From Tepidiphilus succinatimandens (GTDB lineage: Bacteria; Pseudomonadota; Gammaproteobacteria; Burkholderiales; Rhodocyclaceae), in the NCBI RefSeq assembly GCF_006503695.1, contig NZ_SBIK01000015.1, positions 1-64,000 of the forward strand: a stretch of DNA of 64,000 nt. The letters run 5' to 3'. The notes under the pieces are model-generated. The model was not told the origin of the DNA and searched no databases. It worked only from the letters and a program-made list of their open reading frames with translations. Of this stretch, positions 1 through 9,321 are shown one piece after another; position 1 is the stretch's first letter, and the number at the start of each line of letters is the position of its first letter. The position numbers and the translations under genes were made by a program.

Positions 1-997
1 GCTTCTCGTTGGCGAGCATCCCTGAGACGTTCAGGTCTTCGAGCGCCACCGCTTGGTTTTCGCGGCAGAGCCGGGTCGTGAGCTTGTGGGCGAAATCCGC
101 TCGGATATGGGCAATGCGGCCATGCAGCCTTGCCAATGCCTGAGCGGACTTCTGGCGGTTGCTGGAGACGGGAAGACGGGTGCCTTTCGGCAGCGTGCCC
201 TTGGGGTTGAATCCCGCAGCGACCTTTGCCGCCTCGAGCTTGCGGCTGAGGCGGCGCGAGCGGATGCGAAGGCGTCGCATGGCCGACTTGAGCGGCTTCG
301 GCGCTCGAAGCGATTCGCCATTGGAGAGCGTCGCGGCGGCCTTGACGCCGAGATCGACGCCAACGATCCCGTCTGCCTTCCGGCGGCGGTAGAACTGCTC
401 GTCCTTCACCTCGACCTGAATCGACACGAACCAGCGATCCGCCGTGCGGCAGACCGTGGCCCCGAGGATTTTCCCCTCGAATCGCAAAGATTCGGTCATG
501 GCGACGTCGCCGATTTTCGGCAGGCGGATCGTCTGACCGGAGACGGAAAACTTGTCGTTGGCGACGTAGAAACTGTCGCGGCTGTGACCTTTCTTCTTGA
601 ACTGCGGCGGATAGGCGAGCTTGACGCCCTGCTTGCGCAGTTTGCGCCGCAGCGCTTTGTCCTGCGGCGCGATGCGCGCCCCTTCTTCGATCTGCTTGAA
701 GAACCGCTTCCACGCCCTTTCCAGGTGCGCGAACGGCTGCGAATGCGCATCCCTGTGGATGCCCTCGAGCCACGGCTGGCCGTTTTCGTCGAGCCAGTCG
801 GAGTCGCTGTACTTGATGGCGTTGAACTGCCGCTTGAGTGCCATGGCATTGGGCTTTTGCCCGGCGGCATACTGCCGGTTCCATTCGGCGAGCGCCCAGT
901 TCCACACGCGCCGGGCCGTGCCGCAGGCGCGTTTGAAGTAATCCGCCTGCTCGGGCGTGGGACGAAGGGCGATTCGGTGGGTGAGGTGCATGATCAT
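1..997 (-). CDS. tnpB: TnpB RNA-guided nuclease (IS607 type), 3' end outside the window
   Basis: The frame is open from the ATG at 997 to the window edge (332 residues visible). It has the OrfB N-terminal helix-turn-helix region (residues 1-60) and a RuvC-like core: Asp215 in 'IVGVDLGVK' and Glu320 in 'AVALEDLNVSGM' are the first two RuvC catalytic residues. The zinc finger and third catalytic Asp would lie past position 1. The family consists of guide-RNA-directed DNA endonucleases ancestral to Cas12, which re-cut the empty donor site and help the element persist. The tnpA stop codon is immediately followed by this ATG; a second in-frame ATG two codons later (991) is an alternative start. 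The guide RNA is normally encoded at the 3' end of tnpB, outside this window. Confidence 0.9.
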   Translation of the reverse strand, partial: MIMHLTHRIALRPTPEQADYFKRACGTARRVWNWALAEWNRQYAAGQKPNAMALKRQFNAIKYSDSDWLDENGQPWLEGIHRDAHSQPFAHLERAWKRFFKQIEEGARIAPQDKALRRKLRKQGVKLAYPPQFKKKGHSRDSFYVANDKFSVSGQTIRLPKIGDVAMTESLRFEGKILGATVCRTADRWFVSIQVEVKDEQFYRRRKADGIVGVDLGVKAAATLSNGESLRAPKPLKSAMRRLRIRSRRLSRKLEAAKVAAGFNPKGTLPKGTRLPVSSNRQKSAQALARLHGRIAHIRADFAHKLTTRLCRENQAVALEDLNVSGMLANEK

Positions 998-1666
998 TTA
1001 CTCGTCGGCAGAGGGATGTCTGTCTTGATTCTGCGCGTCATGCGCCACATCCTGCTTCAGGAGCTCGTCCAGCTTTTTTCGGTAGTTTCTCAACCCATGC
1101 AGGCGCGACGAGAAACAATGCACGATGGTCATCAAGTCCTGCACCATCTCTTGTTCAGGAGAGAGCCGTTCCTGGTTGAGCACCAGGATCTCGCATCCGT
1201 GGGTCTTGGCGTAGTGCTCGAACCACTCGAAACCGAAACGGGTCAACCGGTCGCGGTGAGCAAGGATCAGTGTCTTGATTTCCCCTCTGCCGATCTCATC
1301 CATCAGCGCCAGAAACCGTTTGCGCTTGAAGTTCAGGCCGCCACCCACTTCCTCGATGAATTCGACGTTGGCCAAGCCTCTCGCCACCACGAATTCTTCC
1401 AGCACCCTGCGCTGATTCGCCAAATCCGGTTTCTGCGCGGCACTTGACACCCGGCAGTAGGCCACCAGCCTGGTGGGCACGGCACCCAATCGACGCAGTC
1501 CGATGAACTCACGAATCTGCGACTCGGTATAAAGACGCCGGTTGGTGCCTGTGCGTGCCGCTGGAATCAACCGTCCTTCGCGTTCCCAGCGTTGCAAGGT
1601 CTTGGCGGTTACGCCAAGAAGTTTTGCCGCCTTGCCCGTGCTCATGGTGTTTTCCATGAAACCCAT
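998..1666 (-). CDS. tnpA: IS607-family serine recombinase (transposase TnpA)
   Basis: The 222-residue protein has an N-terminal MerR-like helix-turn-helix (about residues 8-50, with 'KAAKLLGVTAKTLQRW') followed by a small serine-resolvase domain. The active-site serine lies in the typical 'YCRVSS' motif and is followed by a 'DLANQ' stretch. TnpA alone excises and integrates the element through a circular intermediate. The first possible ATG (1666) overlaps the hemD stop as TAATG, suggesting translational coupling. Downstream in-frame ATGs, giving MENTM or MSTGK starts, fit the usual family N-terminus better, so the start is uncertain. The stop abuts tnpB. Confidence 0.9.
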   Translation of the reverse strand: MGFMENTMSTGKAAKLLGVTAKTLQRWEREGRLIPAARTGTNRRLYTESQIREFIGLRRLGAVPTRLVAYCRVSSAAQKPDLANQRRVLEEFVVARGLANVEFIEEVGGGLNFKRKRFLALMDEIGRGEIKTLILAHRDRLTRFGFEWFEHYAKTHGCEILVLNQERLSPEQEMVQDLMTIVHCFSSRLHGLRNYRKKLDELLKQDVAHDAQNQDRHPSADE

Positions 1667-2475
1667 TATGGACTAATTTGCACTTTTTGTAATACGAGAG
1701 TTAGCTCCTGAAAAACGGGCAAGGATTCCAGGGCGGCGACGAGTCCGGCATCGCCCGGGGCCGGCGCGGTGACGACCCGCTTCAGCCCCAGGGCGAGCGC
1801 CGCGGCAGCGATGCGCGGATGCGCCGCGACGGCAGGGATTTCGGCAAGCCGCGGCCAATCGGCAGCCGGCACCAGCTCCGGCAGGTTCCCGGCCCCTTCG
1901 CTGCTCGTGAGGAGCATCGCCGCGAGCCGCCGCTCGCGCAGCGGCGCGAGCACCTCGTCGGACCACTGCGGCCGGATGCGACGATAACATATCCAGGTAT
2001 CGACCGAGGCGCCGCGCTCGGTCAGCGTCTGGGCGAGCAGCGCCCGCCCGCCCTCCCCTTTGACGATCAGCACCCGTCGCCCGGAGACGGCGGCACGCGC
2101 ACATTCTGGCAGCGCGAGCACCGCTTCTGAATCCGCCCCCTGCCGGGGAAAGACGACCTCTGCGAATCCCAGATCGCGCAAGGAGGCGGCGCTGCCCTCG
2201 CCCACCGTCATCACCGGCGGACCCGGCGGCCAGGCGCGGTAACGGCGCAGGCGCGGCACGGCCAGTTCGGCGGCGCTGCGGCTGACGAAGAAGACCCAGG
2301 CGTAGTCATCCAGCGCGGCAGCGACCTGCGCCTCTTTCGTTTCATCTTCGATCGGTTCGATCGCGAGCAGCGGCGCCGCCACCGGCTCGAACCCGTGCTC
2401 ACGCAGCAGCGCCTCGAGCCGCAGGGCCTGTTCGCGCGGCCGGGTCACCCAGACGGCGGGCGGCGAACCGTTCAT
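1666..2475 (-). CDS. hemD: uroporphyrinogen-III synthase with a transposon-derived C-terminus
   Basis: HemD closes and rearranges hydroxymethylbilane to uroporphyrinogen III, the branch point for heme, siroheme and cobalamin. The gene starts inside the hemC stop (ATGA overlap) and encodes 269 residues, a normal length. It opens with the typical '[13 protein letters not shown]' and contains 'FVSRSAAE' and 'MTVGEGSA' segments. The last 15 or so residues, after '[13 protein letters not shown]', are encoded by AT-rich sequence that appears to belong to the IS607 end. The original tail was therefore probably swapped without destroying the fold. In related bacteria hemX and hemY often follow; here the transposon follows. 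Confidence 0.9.
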   Translation of the reverse strand: MNGSPPAVWVTRPREQALRLEALLREHGFEPVAAPLLAIEPIEDETKEAQVAAALDDYAWVFFVSRSAAELAVPRLRRYRAWPPGPPVMTVGEGSAASLRDLGFAEVVFPRQGADSEAVLALPECARAAVSGRRVLIVKGEGGRALLAQTLTERGASVDTWICYRRIRPQWSDEVLAPLRERRLAAMLLTSSEGAGNLPELVPAADWPRLAEIPAVAAHPRIAAAALALGLKRVVTAPAPGDAGLVAALESLPVFQELTLVLQKVQISP

Positions 2476-3431
2476 GCCGCGCCGCCCGAGAGCGCCGCGA
2501 CGAGCGCCGCCGCCCCTTCGTCGAGCAGGCGCTGCGCCAAGGTTTCGCCCAAACGGCCCGCCTCTGCGAGCGAGCCGCGGATCTCGCCGCCGTAGATACG
2601 GCTGCCGTCGGGCTCGGCCACCCGGCCGCGCAGCCAAAGTTCCCCTCCCTCGAGCACGGCATAGGCGGCGATCGGCACTTCGCAGCTGCCGCCCAGCACG
2701 CGCGCGAAGGCCCGCTCGGCGGCCACGCAGGCGGTGGTAGCGGGATCGGCGAGCGGTGCGAGCCAGGAGCGCACGTCCGCGCGTTCGGCCAGGCACTCGA
2801 TGCCCAGTGCCCCCTGCCCCGCCGCCGGCAGGCTGACCTCGACCGGCAGCACCGACTGGATGCGCTCACCCAGCCCCAGGCGGCGCAAGCCGGCCGCGGC
2901 GAGGATGATGGCGTCGAACTGCCCCTCGTCGAGCTTGCGCAGGCGCGTGTCGAGATTGCCGCGCAGGGGGCTCACCGCCAGATAGGGATACTGCGCGATG
3001 AGCTGCGCCTGGCGCCGCAGCGAGGAAGTGCCCACCACCGCCCCCGGCGGCAGATCGTCGAGGCTCGCGTAGCGGTTCGAGACGAAGGCGTCGGCCGGCT
3101 CCTCGCGCGCGAGCGTGGCGGCGAGCGCGAACGCCTCGTCGAGCACCATCGGCACGTCTTTCATCGAGTGCACCGCCAGATCGGCTTCCCCCGCGAGCAG
3201 CGCCACCTCCAGCTCCTTGACGAAGAGCCCCTTGCCGCCCACCTTCGCCAAGGGACGGTCGAGGATGCGGTCGCCGCGCGTGGTCATCCCCAGGAGTTCG
3301 ACGCGGCAAGCGGGATAGAGCGCCTCGAGCCGGTCCTTGACGAACTGCGCCTGCCACAGGGCGAGGCGGCTCTCGCGGGTGGCGATGACGAGGCGCGATG
3401 GAGGCGGAAAGGCCGGGTTTTCTTCTGTCAT
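2472..3431 (-). CDS. hemC: hydroxymethylbilane synthase (porphobilinogen deaminase)
   Basis: HemC polymerises four porphobilinogens into hydroxymethylbilane in the cytoplasm. The 319-residue protein has the family landmarks: 'HSMKDVP' (residues 88-94) with the catalytic Asp92, 'GTSSLRR' (134-140), 'LRGNLDTRL', and Cys250 in 'LGGSCEVP', which carries the dipyrromethane cofactor. An AGGGAGAA ribosome-binding site precedes the ATG. It is translationally coupled to hemD and divergent from argH across about 125 bp. Confidence 0.96.
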   Translation of the reverse strand: MTEENPAFPPPSRLVIATRESRLALWQAQFVKDRLEALYPACRVELLGMTTRGDRILDRPLAKVGGKGLFVKELEVALLAGEADLAVHSMKDVPMVLDEAFALAATLAREEPADAFVSNRYASLDDLPPGAVVGTSSLRRQAQLIAQYPYLAVSPLRGNLDTRLRKLDEGQFDAIILAAAGLRRLGLGERIQSVLPVEVSLPAAGQGALGIECLAERADVRSWLAPLADPATTACVAAERAFARVLGGSCEVPIAAYAVLEGGELWLRGRVAEPDGSRIYGGEIRGSLAEAGRLGETLAQRLLDEGAAALVAALSGGAA

Positions 3432-3557
3432 GCTTTCTCCCTGACGGCACGGGCACGAGCGCCGGCGGCGAACGGATGCGGCGATTCTATCATCGCCGGC
3501 ATGGCGCCCCGCGGCCTTATAATTCCCCCTTTCGTTGCCAAGCCCTTCCTCCTTACC

Positions 3558-4958
3558 ATGACCGACACGCCCCATACGCCCGCCAAGACCTGGTCGGGAC
3601 GCTTCGCCGAACCCGTCTCCGAGCGCGTCAAGCGCTACACCGCTTCGATTCCCTTCGACCGGCGGCTTGCCGAGCACGACATCCGCGGCTCGCTCGCCCA
3701 CGCGAAAATGCTTGCGCGTCAAGGCATCCTGAGCGCCCAGGACCTGGCCGACATCGAGCGCGGCATGGCCCAGATCCGCGAAGAGATCGCGCGCGGGGAT
3801 TTTCCCTGGTCGCTGGACGACGAGGACGTGCACCTCAATATCGAAAAGCGCCTCACCGCCCTGGTGGGCGATGCGGGCAAGCGCCTGCACACCGGGCGCA
3901 GCCGCAACGACCAGGTCGCCACCGACCTGCGCCTGTGGCTGCGCGACCAGATCGACGCCATCGTGGAAGCGATCGAATCGCTGCAAGGCGCGCTCCTCGA
4001 CCTGGCCGAGACCCACGCGGCCACGCCCATGCCCGGATTCACCCATCTGCAGGTGGCGCAGCCAGTGACCTTTGGCCACCACCTCATGGCCTATGTGGAG
4101 ATGCTCGAGCGCGACCGCGAGCGGCTGCGCGACGCCCGCCGGCGCGTCAACCGCCTGCCGCTGGGAGCGGCGGCCCTCGCCGGCACCACTTTTCCCATCG
4201 ACCGCGAGTTCGTCGCCCGCGAGCTCGGCTTCGAGGACGTGTGCCGCAATTCGCTCGACGCGGTGAGCGACCGCGACTTCGCCATCGAATTCCTCTCGGC
4301 GGCCTCCCTCGTGATGATGCACCTGTCGCGTTTCTCCGAGGAGCTCATCCTGTGGATGACGCCGCGCTTTGGCTTCATCACCCTGGCCGACCGCTTCTGC
4401 ACCGGCTCTTCCATCATGCCGCAGAAGAAGAACCCGGACGTGCCGGAACTCGTGCGCGGAAAGACGGGGCGCGTCTATGGGCACCTCATGGGGCTCCTCA
4501 CCCTCATGAAGGCGCAGCCGCTCGCCTACAACAAGGACAACCAGGAAGACAAGGAACCCTTGTTCGACGCCGTCGATACCGTGCTCGACACGCTCATCAT
4601 CTATGCCGAGATGGTGGGCGGCATCCGCGTGCACCCCGAGGCGATGCGCGAAGCGCTGCGCCAGGGATTCGCCACGGCCACCGATCTGGCCGACTATCTG
4701 GTGAAGAAAGGGGTGCCCTTTCGCGACGCGCACGAAGCGGTGGCGCGCGCCGTGCGCGAGGCCGAGGCGCGCGGCGTGGATCTGGCCGAACTGCCGCTCG
4801 AAGTGCTGCGCGGTTTCAGCCCCCTGATCGAAGAGGACGTGTATCAAGTGTTGACGATCGAGGGGTCGCTCGCGCAGCGGCGGCACATCGGCGGCACCGC
4901 GCCCGAGGCGGTGCGCGAAGCGATCGCGCAGGCCCGGGCGCGGCTAAAGCGCGCCTGA
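3558..4958 (+). CDS. argH: argininosuccinate lyase
   Basis: ArgH is the last step of arginine biosynthesis, cleaving argininosuccinate to arginine and fumarate. The 466-residue length is typical. The fumarase/aspartase signature '[11 protein letters not shown]' lies at about residues 282-292 and includes the catalytic Ser; '[12 protein letters not shown]' and 'PGFTHLQ.AQP' substrate-binding segments are also present. A possible -10 box (TATAAT at 3518-3523) precedes the gene. It converges on grxD with only 8 bp between the stops. Confidence 0.97.
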   Translation: MTDTPHTPAKTWSGRFAEPVSERVKRYTASIPFDRRLAEHDIRGSLAHAKMLARQGILSAQDLADIERGMAQIREEIARGDFPWSLDDEDVHLNIEKRLTALVGDAGKRLHTGRSRNDQVATDLRLWLRDQIDAIVEAIESLQGALLDLAETHAATPMPGFTHLQVAQPVTFGHHLMAYVEMLERDRERLRDARRRVNRLPLGAAALAGTTFPIDREFVARELGFEDVCRNSLDAVSDRDFAIEFLSAASLVMMHLSRFSEELILWMTPRFGFITLADRFCTGSSIMPQKKNPDVPELVRGKTGRVYGHLMGLLTLMKAQPLAYNKDNQEDKEPLFDAVDTVLDTLIIYAEMVGGIRVHPEAMREALRQGFATATDLADYLVKKGVPFRDAHEAVARAVREAEARGVDLAELPLEVLRGFSPLIEEDVYQVLTIEGSLAQRRHIGGTAPEAVREAIAQARARLKRA

Positions 4959-4966
4959 ACGAAGGG

Positions 4967-5290
4967 TCAGGCGAGCACGCCGGCTTCCCTCAGCAGTTCC
5001 TGCAGCTCGCCCGACTCGTACATCTCGCGCACGATGTCCGCCCCGCCGATGAATTCCCCCTTGACGTAGAGCTGGGGAATCGTCGGCCAGTTGGCGTATT
5101 CCTTGATTCCCTGGCGCAGCGCTTCGTCTTCGAGCACGTTGTAGGCGGCGAAGTCTTTCAGGCCGCAGCGGCGCAGCACCTGCACCACGGCTGCGGAGAA
5201 GCCGCACAAGGGAAAATCGGGCGTGCCTTTCATGTAGAGCACCACCGGATCGGCGTCGATCTGCTGGCGGATTTTTTCTTGGATGTCCAT
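4967..5290 (-). CDS. grxD: monothiol glutaredoxin Grx4
   Basis: The 107-residue monothiol glutaredoxin carries the CGFS active site at residues 29-32, with 'KGTPDFP' before it and the 'WPTIPQLYV' cis-proline glutathione-binding loop after it. The family binds and transfers [2Fe-2S] clusters, usually with BolA partners. It is a single gene, convergent with argH and divergent from the downstream Nudix gene. Confidence 0.96.
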   Translation of the reverse strand: MDIQEKIRQQIDADPVVLYMKGTPDFPLCGFSAAVVQVLRRCGLKDFAAYNVLEDEALRQGIKEYANWPTIPQLYVKGEFIGGADIVREMYESGELQELLREAGVLA

Positions 5291-5430
5291 GGAGATCCTT
5301 GTATTGCGAAGTTGGGGGAACCCATCTTAGCGAGCCGGAGCGGGCAACGTCAAGGAGGGAACCATGCACCGGGACAAGGAAGGTACAATCGGCAAATATC
5401 CATCGCCATCGAGGCGCTCGTGAGCGAGCG

Positions 5431-5973
5431 ATGAACTACTGTACCGTCTGCGGTCATCCGCTGCAGGTCCTCGTCCCGCCCGGCGACAACCGGCCTCGGC
5501 ACGTGTGTTCCCATTGCGGCGAGATCCACTATCAAAACCCGAAGCTCGTGGTCGGGGCCATTCCGCGCTGGAAGAACCAGGTCCTGCTGTGCCGCCGCGC
5601 AATCGAGCCCCGCCTGGGATGGTGGACGCTGCCGGCCGGCTTCATGGAAAACGGCGAATCCACGGTGGAAGCGGCGATGCGTGAGACCTGGGAAGAAGCC
5701 GGCGCGCTCGTCGAGATCGGCACACTGCAGGCGCTCATCGACGTTCCGGTCATCCAGCAGGTCCACCTCTTCTACCGGGCGAATCTGCTCAGCCTGGACG
5801 TCGCCCCCGGCGAAGAAAGTCTGGAGACGCGGCTTTTCCCTCTGCGCCACATTCCCTGGGACGAACTCGCTTTCGAGACGGTGCGCGCCGCGCTCGCCCA
5901 TCACCTGCGTCATCCGCGGCACGGCGTGCTGGTGAAGACGCTGGGGCAGCGTCCCGCCCGTTCCTCCGCCTGA
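5431..5973 (+). CDS. Nudix hydrolase with N-terminal zinc ribbon
   Basis: The 180-residue protein begins with a four-cysteine zinc ribbon (Cys4, Cys7, Cys26, Cys29) followed by a Nudix fold. The Nudix box matches G-x5-E-x7-REUxEExGU from Gly70 to Ala92. Proteins of this layout hydrolyse nucleoside-diphosphate-linked compounds such as ADP-ribose or related cofactors; the substrate cannot be told from sequence. I chose the ATG at 5431 because the zinc ribbon starts there. The frame is open further upstream, but that part does not look coding. Confidence 0.9.
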   Translation: MNYCTVCGHPLQVLVPPGDNRPRHVCSHCGEIHYQNPKLVVGAIPRWKNQVLLCRRAIEPRLGWWTLPAGFMENGESTVEAAMRETWEEAGALVEIGTLQALIDVPVIQQVHLFYRANLLSLDVAPGEESLETRLFPLRHIPWDELAFETVRAALAHHLRHPRHGVLVKTLGQRPARSSA

Positions 5974-6011
5974 GCGCCGGGGAAGAAACCGCCGTGCGCG
6001 GTGCGAGCGCC

Positions 6012-6563
6012 TCAGCGCCCCTCCGCCGGGGGTAGCCCCACGAGCCGCACGTCGCCCACCGCGTAGCGCTGCGCGAGCGGCCGGGTGGAGTGCACCCCCT
6101 CTTCATATTCGAGGATCTCGAAGCCTTGGGCGCCGCGGCGCAAGGCGATCTCCTTGGCGGCGCGACGGAACACGGTATAGGCCTCGCCCTGGCCGCCCGT
6201 GGTGAGGGTGCGCATGTTCATGCGGATGCGGGCGGTCGCGTTGGCGGGAGATTCCTCCACCTCGATGCGCCAGTTGGGATCGAACGGGTCGTAGAGCGCA
6301 TAGGCGATGAGCGCCGCGCCGCCGAGCTGGCGCAGCAGCGCGGCGTGCGACACGGGGGTAGGAGTGACGGAATTGGCTCCCCCAGCGGCACTGCTCGAGC
6401 TCGAACCATTGACGTTCATCGACGAGGACGAGAGCACCAGCGCCGATCCCGCGGCGCCCGCCGCCGGCGCGACCAGGCGTTCAGGGTCGTTCCAGGGCGC
6501 TTCTGCACATCCGCCCATGAGCGCGGCAAACCCCGCGAGCGTAAGAAAGCACAGAGCGCGCAT
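6012..6563 (-). CDS. unrecognised lipoprotein at the end of the flg operon
   Basis: I do not recognise this 183-residue protein. It has a short signal peptide ending in a lipobox-like 'LMGGC' (Cys19), so it is probably a lipid-anchored envelope protein. A Ser/Ala/Gly-rich low-complexity linker (about residues 40-70) follows, then a globular part with 'YALYDPFDPNW' and a C-terminal 'QGFEILEYEEG' segment. It starts 9 bp after the flgL stop and is very likely transcribed with flgKL, so an accessory role around the flagellar basal body is possible but unproven. Confidence 0.75.
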   Translation of the reverse strand: MRALCFLTLAGFAALMGGCAEAPWNDPERLVAPAAGAAGSALVLSSSSMNVNGSSSSSAAGGANSVTPTPVSHAALLRQLGGAALIAYALYDPFDPNWRIEVEESPANATARIRMNMRTLTTGGQGEAYTVFRRAAKEIALRRGAQGFEILEYEEGVHSTRPLAQRYAVGDVRLVGLPPAEGR

Positions 6564-6572
6564 GGAGCAGCC

Positions 6573-7583
6573 TCAGAGATATTCAAAGAGGGAAAGGTTG
6601 GCCACGCGCGCAAAAGACTGCTGCGCCGCCTGCAGAACGAGCTGCTGCTGGGCGAGCCGGCTCAAAGCTTCGTTGTAGTCCAGATCCTCGATGCGCGAAC
6701 GGGCGGTGGCATACTGTTCGTCGATTGCCTGACCGGCGAAGTCGAGCGAGTCGAGCTCGGCGCGCTGGGAGCCGACCTTGGATTGATAGAGGGCGACGCG
6801 CTCCATGAAGGCATCGGCGGTGTCGAGGCCGTACCCTGTGGGATCGGTATAGCCCGGCGGCAAGGTGACCGTTGCGGCAGTGGCCGGATCGATGGCGTCG
6901 ATCGCCGTTTTGAGTCGGTTGAAGAACTCGGCGGAGGGGTATTTGGCCGGAGTGCCGGTCGTCGGGTTGGCCGGAACATAGGCGCTCTGATCCGCCTCGA
7001 AGAGCCCTCCACCACCGCTCGCCGAACCGGGAATGCCGATGTCCATCCGCCGCTCGGGGCCTACCTGCATCTGCCGGGTGCCGGCGTCGCCCTGGTAGTA
7101 ATAGACATCGGGCGTAGTCGCATCGCCGTCGTGGTCGCCGAAAGCGATCGGCGCGGTGTCGTTCTTGTAGCCGGAGAAGAGGTATTCCCCCTGCCCGTCT
7201 TTACTATTGGCGAGTGCGACGAGGTTGTCGAGCTGGCTGCGCAGGTCGGAAGCGATCGCCGCCTTGTCCTGGGCGGAGAGCCCGCCGTTGCCGGCCTTGA
7301 TGAACTGCTGCCGCATGTACTGCAGCGTGTCGGTCATCGTGGAGAGGCGCGTGTCGGTGAGCGCGAGCTGGTCCTTGGCGTAGCCGATGTTGGCGAGGAA
7401 CTGCTGGTTCACGCTCTGGGATTGCTGCAGTTCGAGGCTGCGCGCAGCGCGCACAGGGTCGTCCGAGGGCTTGAGCATCTTCTTGCCGCTGGCAACCTGA
7501 AGCTGCGTCTGCGTCAGCTGCGCCTGGTTGTTCTGCAGGGCGGCGATGTTGCGGTCGAAAATCTGAGAAGTGGAGATGCGCAT
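6573..7583 (-). CDS. flgL: flagellar hook-filament junction protein FlgL
   Basis: FlgL (HAP3) joins the hook to the filament. The 336-residue protein has a flagellin-like N-terminus ('MRISTSQIFDRNI', then 'SGKKMLKPSDDPVRA') and a C-terminal heptad-rich helix ending in 'LQAAQQSFARVANLSLFEYL'. Both ends are typical of FlgL, while the middle (about 150-260) is variable. It lies 14 bp downstream of flgK in the same operon. Confidence 0.95.
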   Translation of the reverse strand: MRISTSQIFDRNIAALQNNQAQLTQTQLQVASGKKMLKPSDDPVRAARSLELQQSQSVNQQFLANIGYAKDQLALTDTRLSTMTDTLQYMRQQFIKAGNGGLSAQDKAAIASDLRSQLDNLVALANSKDGQGEYLFSGYKNDTAPIAFGDHDGDATTPDVYYYQGDAGTRQMQVGPERRMDIGIPGSASGGGGLFEADQSAYVPANPTTGTPAKYPSAEFFNRLKTAIDAIDPATAATVTLPPGYTDPTGYGLDTADAFMERVALYQSKVGSQRAELDSLDFAGQAIDEQYATARSRIEDLDYNEALSRLAQQQLVLQAAQQSFARVANLSLFEYL

Positions 7584-7597
7584 GATCGTTCTCCTGG

Positions 7598-9259
7598 TCA
7601 GCCGGCGATGGCGAGCACGGAGTCGAAGAGTTTCTGGGCCATCTGCATGACCTTGCTCGCCGCGAGATAGGCTTGCTGGTAGCGTACCAGGTTGGCGGCC
7701 TCTTCGTCGAGGTTGACGCCGGCGTGGCTGTCGCGCTGCGCCTGGATCTGCTCGTAGAGCGCCTGCGAGGAAGAAGCCCCGTTCTTCACTTCGCTCGCCT
7801 TGGCTCCGAGCGATGACACGGTGCGGGCGTAGGCCGTCTGCAGCGTGGCCGTGGCCTGCCCGGCGCCATCGTCGTAGAGGAATTTCTCCGTCTGGATCGC
7901 GGCGAGCGTGAGCGCGTTGCGGTTGTCGGCCGGGCCGCTGTCGGTGAGGGGATTTTGCTCGGCCGCAGCGATCTGCCGGGGATCGGTGATCGCCACGCCG
8001 ATACTGGAGGCGGCGTCGCGGTAGGGCGCGATGACGGCGGTCTCACCGGTTTGCAGGGTCACGCCGGAGAAGTCGAGGCCGTCGATCGGTTGGGTCAAAT
8101 CATTGAAGCGCGCGCCATCGCTTTGCCGCGTCACGCTGAGCGTGCCATTGTCGTTGCTGATCGTGTAGGTGTCGGGGCGCAGGGCGGAAAGCTTGACGTT
8201 CGTGGCGAACGAAACGGAGACGGTACTGCCTTGCGAACCGGCGCTCACCACCGGCTGGGCAAGATCGATGCCGGAGAAGTAGGGTTTCCCGGTGCTGCCG
8301 TCCAGCCCATAGCCCGACGCGTGCACTTGGTTGAATTTTGCCGCGAGCGCCGTGGCGAGGAAACCGAGCTGGTCCTGCACCGGTTCGAGCGCCTCGCGCC
8401 GGAAGGCGAGCAGCGCGCCCAGTTCGCCACCGCTCAACTGCGATTCGGGCAGCGCCAAGGCCGCCCCGTTGCCGATCTGGTAAGTGACCTGGGTGCGCGA
8501 GGGCTGGGCGGGGTCGGGCCGGGTGGCGATGGTGGCGCTCTGCGTGCCTTGCACCAGGGCCTGGCCGTTGCCGATGAAGACGGTCATCATCCCTTTGTCG
8601 TCGACCACCGCTTGGACGTTCACGCGCTTGGCGAGTTCGGCGAGCGCCTGGTCGCGCTGGTCGAGCAGGTCGTTGGGCGAAGCGCCGTTGCCCACGCCGA
8701 GCGCGCGCGAGATCTCCTGGTTGAGCCGGGCGATCTGCTGGCCGTACTGGGTGATGTCCTGGGCGGCGAGGGCGATGTTCTGCTCCACGCTGGCGTCGAT
8801 CTCATCGAGCTGGCCGGAAAGAAGCTGGAAGCGGTTGACCAGCACCTCGCTCTGCGACAGCATCGTCTGGCGCGCGGCAATATTGGAGGGGTTGTTCGCC
8901 ACTTCCTGTACCGCATCGAAGAACTGCGACATGGCCGAAGAGAGGCCCGCGTCGGGGTCGGCAATGAGGTTGTCGATGGGCGCGACGAGATCGCTGTAGT
9001 TCTGGTAGTAGCTCGCCTGGCTCTGCGACTGCAGCAGCTGCTTGTGCAGGAACTGGTCGTAGGCGCGCTCCACGTCCACCACCCGCGCGCCCTGGCCCAT
9101 GTAGCCATAGCCCATGTACTGGGAAGGCTGGGTGGTCTGCACCGCGCTCTGGCGGCTGTAGCCGGGGGTGTCGGCATTGGCGATGTTGTGGCTGGCGACG
9201 TTGAGCTTGGCCTGCGAGGCCATCAGCCCGGTCAAACCGATGTTGAGGAAATCGGCCAT
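7598..9259 (-). CDS. flgK: flagellar hook-associated protein FlgK
   Basis: FlgK (HAP1) forms the first hook-filament junction layer. The 553-residue protein has the conserved rod/hook N-terminal motif 'ASQAKLNVASHNIANADTPGYSRQ' region and the C-terminal 'SGVNLDEEAANLVRYQQAYLAASKVMQ'-type helix (split here for length: 'GVNLDEEAANLVRYQQAYL'). The start at 9259 matches the usual 'MADFLNIG'-type N-terminus and avoids a non-conserved upstream extension. Confidence 0.95.
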   Translation of the reverse strand: MADFLNIGLTGLMASQAKLNVASHNIANADTPGYSRQSAVQTTQPSQYMGYGYMGQGARVVDVERAYDQFLHKQLLQSQSQASYYQNYSDLVAPIDNLIADPDAGLSSAMSQFFDAVQEVANNPSNIAARQTMLSQSEVLVNRFQLLSGQLDEIDASVEQNIALAAQDITQYGQQIARLNQEISRALGVGNGASPNDLLDQRDQALAELAKRVNVQAVVDDKGMMTVFIGNGQALVQGTQSATIATRPDPAQPSRTQVTYQIGNGAALALPESQLSGGELGALLAFRREALEPVQDQLGFLATALAAKFNQVHASGYGLDGSTGKPYFSGIDLAQPVVSAGSQGSTVSVSFATNVKLSALRPDTYTISNDNGTLSVTRQSDGARFNDLTQPIDGLDFSGVTLQTGETAVIAPYRDAASSIGVAITDPRQIAAAEQNPLTDSGPADNRNALTLAAIQTEKFLYDDGAGQATATLQTAYARTVSSLGAKASEVKNGASSSQALYEQIQAQRDSHAGVNLDEEAANLVRYQQAYLAASKVMQMAQKLFDSVLAIAG

Positions 9260-9321
9260 GATGCTCTCCCGGCGTAGGGGTGTCGCCAATCAAGTAGCAA
9301 AATTCATGCCATTATGCACCG

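Larger units (their letters stand above)
1..1725 (-). mobile_element. IS607-family transposon, partial (tnpA-tnpB end), inserted at the hemD tail
   Basis: A serine-recombinase TnpA followed directly by a TnpB is the defining gene pair of IS607-type elements. The tnpB end, with its guide-RNA region, lies beyond position 1. The other end must lie just past the tnpA start. Roughly 1667-1725 is AT-rich and unlike the surrounding hemD coding sequence, so I place the boundary there; the exact base is not determinable by eye. These elements insert without target duplication, so none is expected. The boundary is an inference; the two genes are clear. Confidence 0.8.

Noticed and set aside
53-1447. 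A 464-codon open frame on the plus strand opposite tnpB and tnpA
   Set aside because: It is antisense to two well-supported transposon genes and has the composition of a reverse-complement shadow in GC-rich DNA.
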